In this document: piece by piece, positions 5,326 to 5,377 of the stretch
Layout of the letters: the number at the start of each line of letters is the position of its first letter
Position numbering within the stretch: the stretch's first letter is position 1
Assembly: GCA_023427825.1 (NCBI GenBank)
Contig: JAEZAI010000485.1
Location: 1-5,377, forward strand
DNA: 5,377 nt
Reading direction: 5' to 3'
DNA from: Actinomycetes bacterium
GTDB lineage: Bacteria; Actinomycetota; Acidimicrobiia; Acidimicrobiales; Microtrichaceae
Notes under the pieces: model-generated
Told to the model about the DNA's origin: nothing
What the model saw: the letters and a program-made list of their open reading frames with translations, nothing else
The model's database searches: none
Program-made: the position numbers and the translations under genes

Positions 5326-5377
5326 ATGGCCGAGAGCGAGTGCGCGGCGTGGATCGAGCAGCACTGGTCCCCCGACC
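5326..5377 (+). CDS. Start of a further gene, possibly another acyl-CoA dehydrogenase, cut by window edge
   Basis: An open frame begins at ATG 5326 after a GGGGGG run three bases upstream and continues to the window end, giving MAESECAAWIEQHWSPD. The pattern W-x4-W-x-P-D resembles the N-terminus of some actinobacterial acyl-CoA dehydrogenases (typically WLxEHWDPD followed by a WW pair), but 17 residues cannot settle this. In-frame GTG codons at 5278, 5281 and 5293 are alternative starts. The gene is divergent from the complete acyl-CoA dehydrogenase, with 73 bases between the two ATGs. Such neighbouring dehydrogenases can form heteromeric enzymes in steroid catabolism, so the remainder would be informative. 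Confidence 0.45.
   Translation, partial: MAESECAAWIEQHWSPD

Overview
The window is a GC-rich, tightly packed stretch of bacterial chromosome carrying a catabolic gene cluster. Strong G/C bias at third codon positions, GTG starts, AGGAGG-type ribosome sites and the mix of families (Rieske oxygenase, SnoaL-like protein, C-C hydrolase, SDRs, acyl-CoA dehydrogenases) suggest an actinobacterium-like host, perhaps Mycobacteriales- or Acidimicrobiia-like. That placement is inference; there is no rRNA or other marker gene here.

Layout from left to right. Bases 1-977 (-) hold the N-terminal 325 residues of a Rieske non-haem iron oxygenase alpha subunit, cut by the window edge. Bases 1091-1636 (+) encode a SnoaL/LinA-like small protein. 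Bases 1625-2470 (-) encode an alpha/beta hydrolase of the meta-cleavage-product (C-C bond) hydrolase type, whose 3' end overlaps the SnoaL-like gene by 12 bases. Bases 2524-3300 and 3331-4098 (+) are two SDR oxidoreductases in one probable operon. Bases 4107-5252 (-) encode a complete acyl-CoA dehydrogenase, converging on the second SDR with an 8-base gap. From 5326 (+) a further gene runs off the right edge; its 17 visible residues look weakly like the start of another acyl-CoA dehydrogenase. There is no gene-free stretch above 113 bases, and I see no RNA gene, CRISPR array, mobile element or convincing terminator.

Taken together, the enzymes suit oxidation of a cyclic or aromatic compound (possibly steroid- or terpenoid-like): Rieske hydroxylation, SDR oxidation of a diol or alcohol, C-C bond hydrolysis of a ring-fission product, then beta-oxidation-type dehydrogenation of an acyl-CoA. 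The substrate cannot be read from this sequence. The ring-cleaving dioxygenase, Rieske ferredoxin/reductase and CoA ligase expected in such a pathway are not in the window.

No clearly new kind of system is visible. The best points for a second look are the SnoaL-like protein, which keeps the LinA-type catalytic Asp but has Arg where the catalytic His should be; the 53-base divergent control region with overlapping -10 elements and a direct repeat; a second TA-rich island with overlapping -10 elements; and the NADP-like/NAD-like SDR pair.
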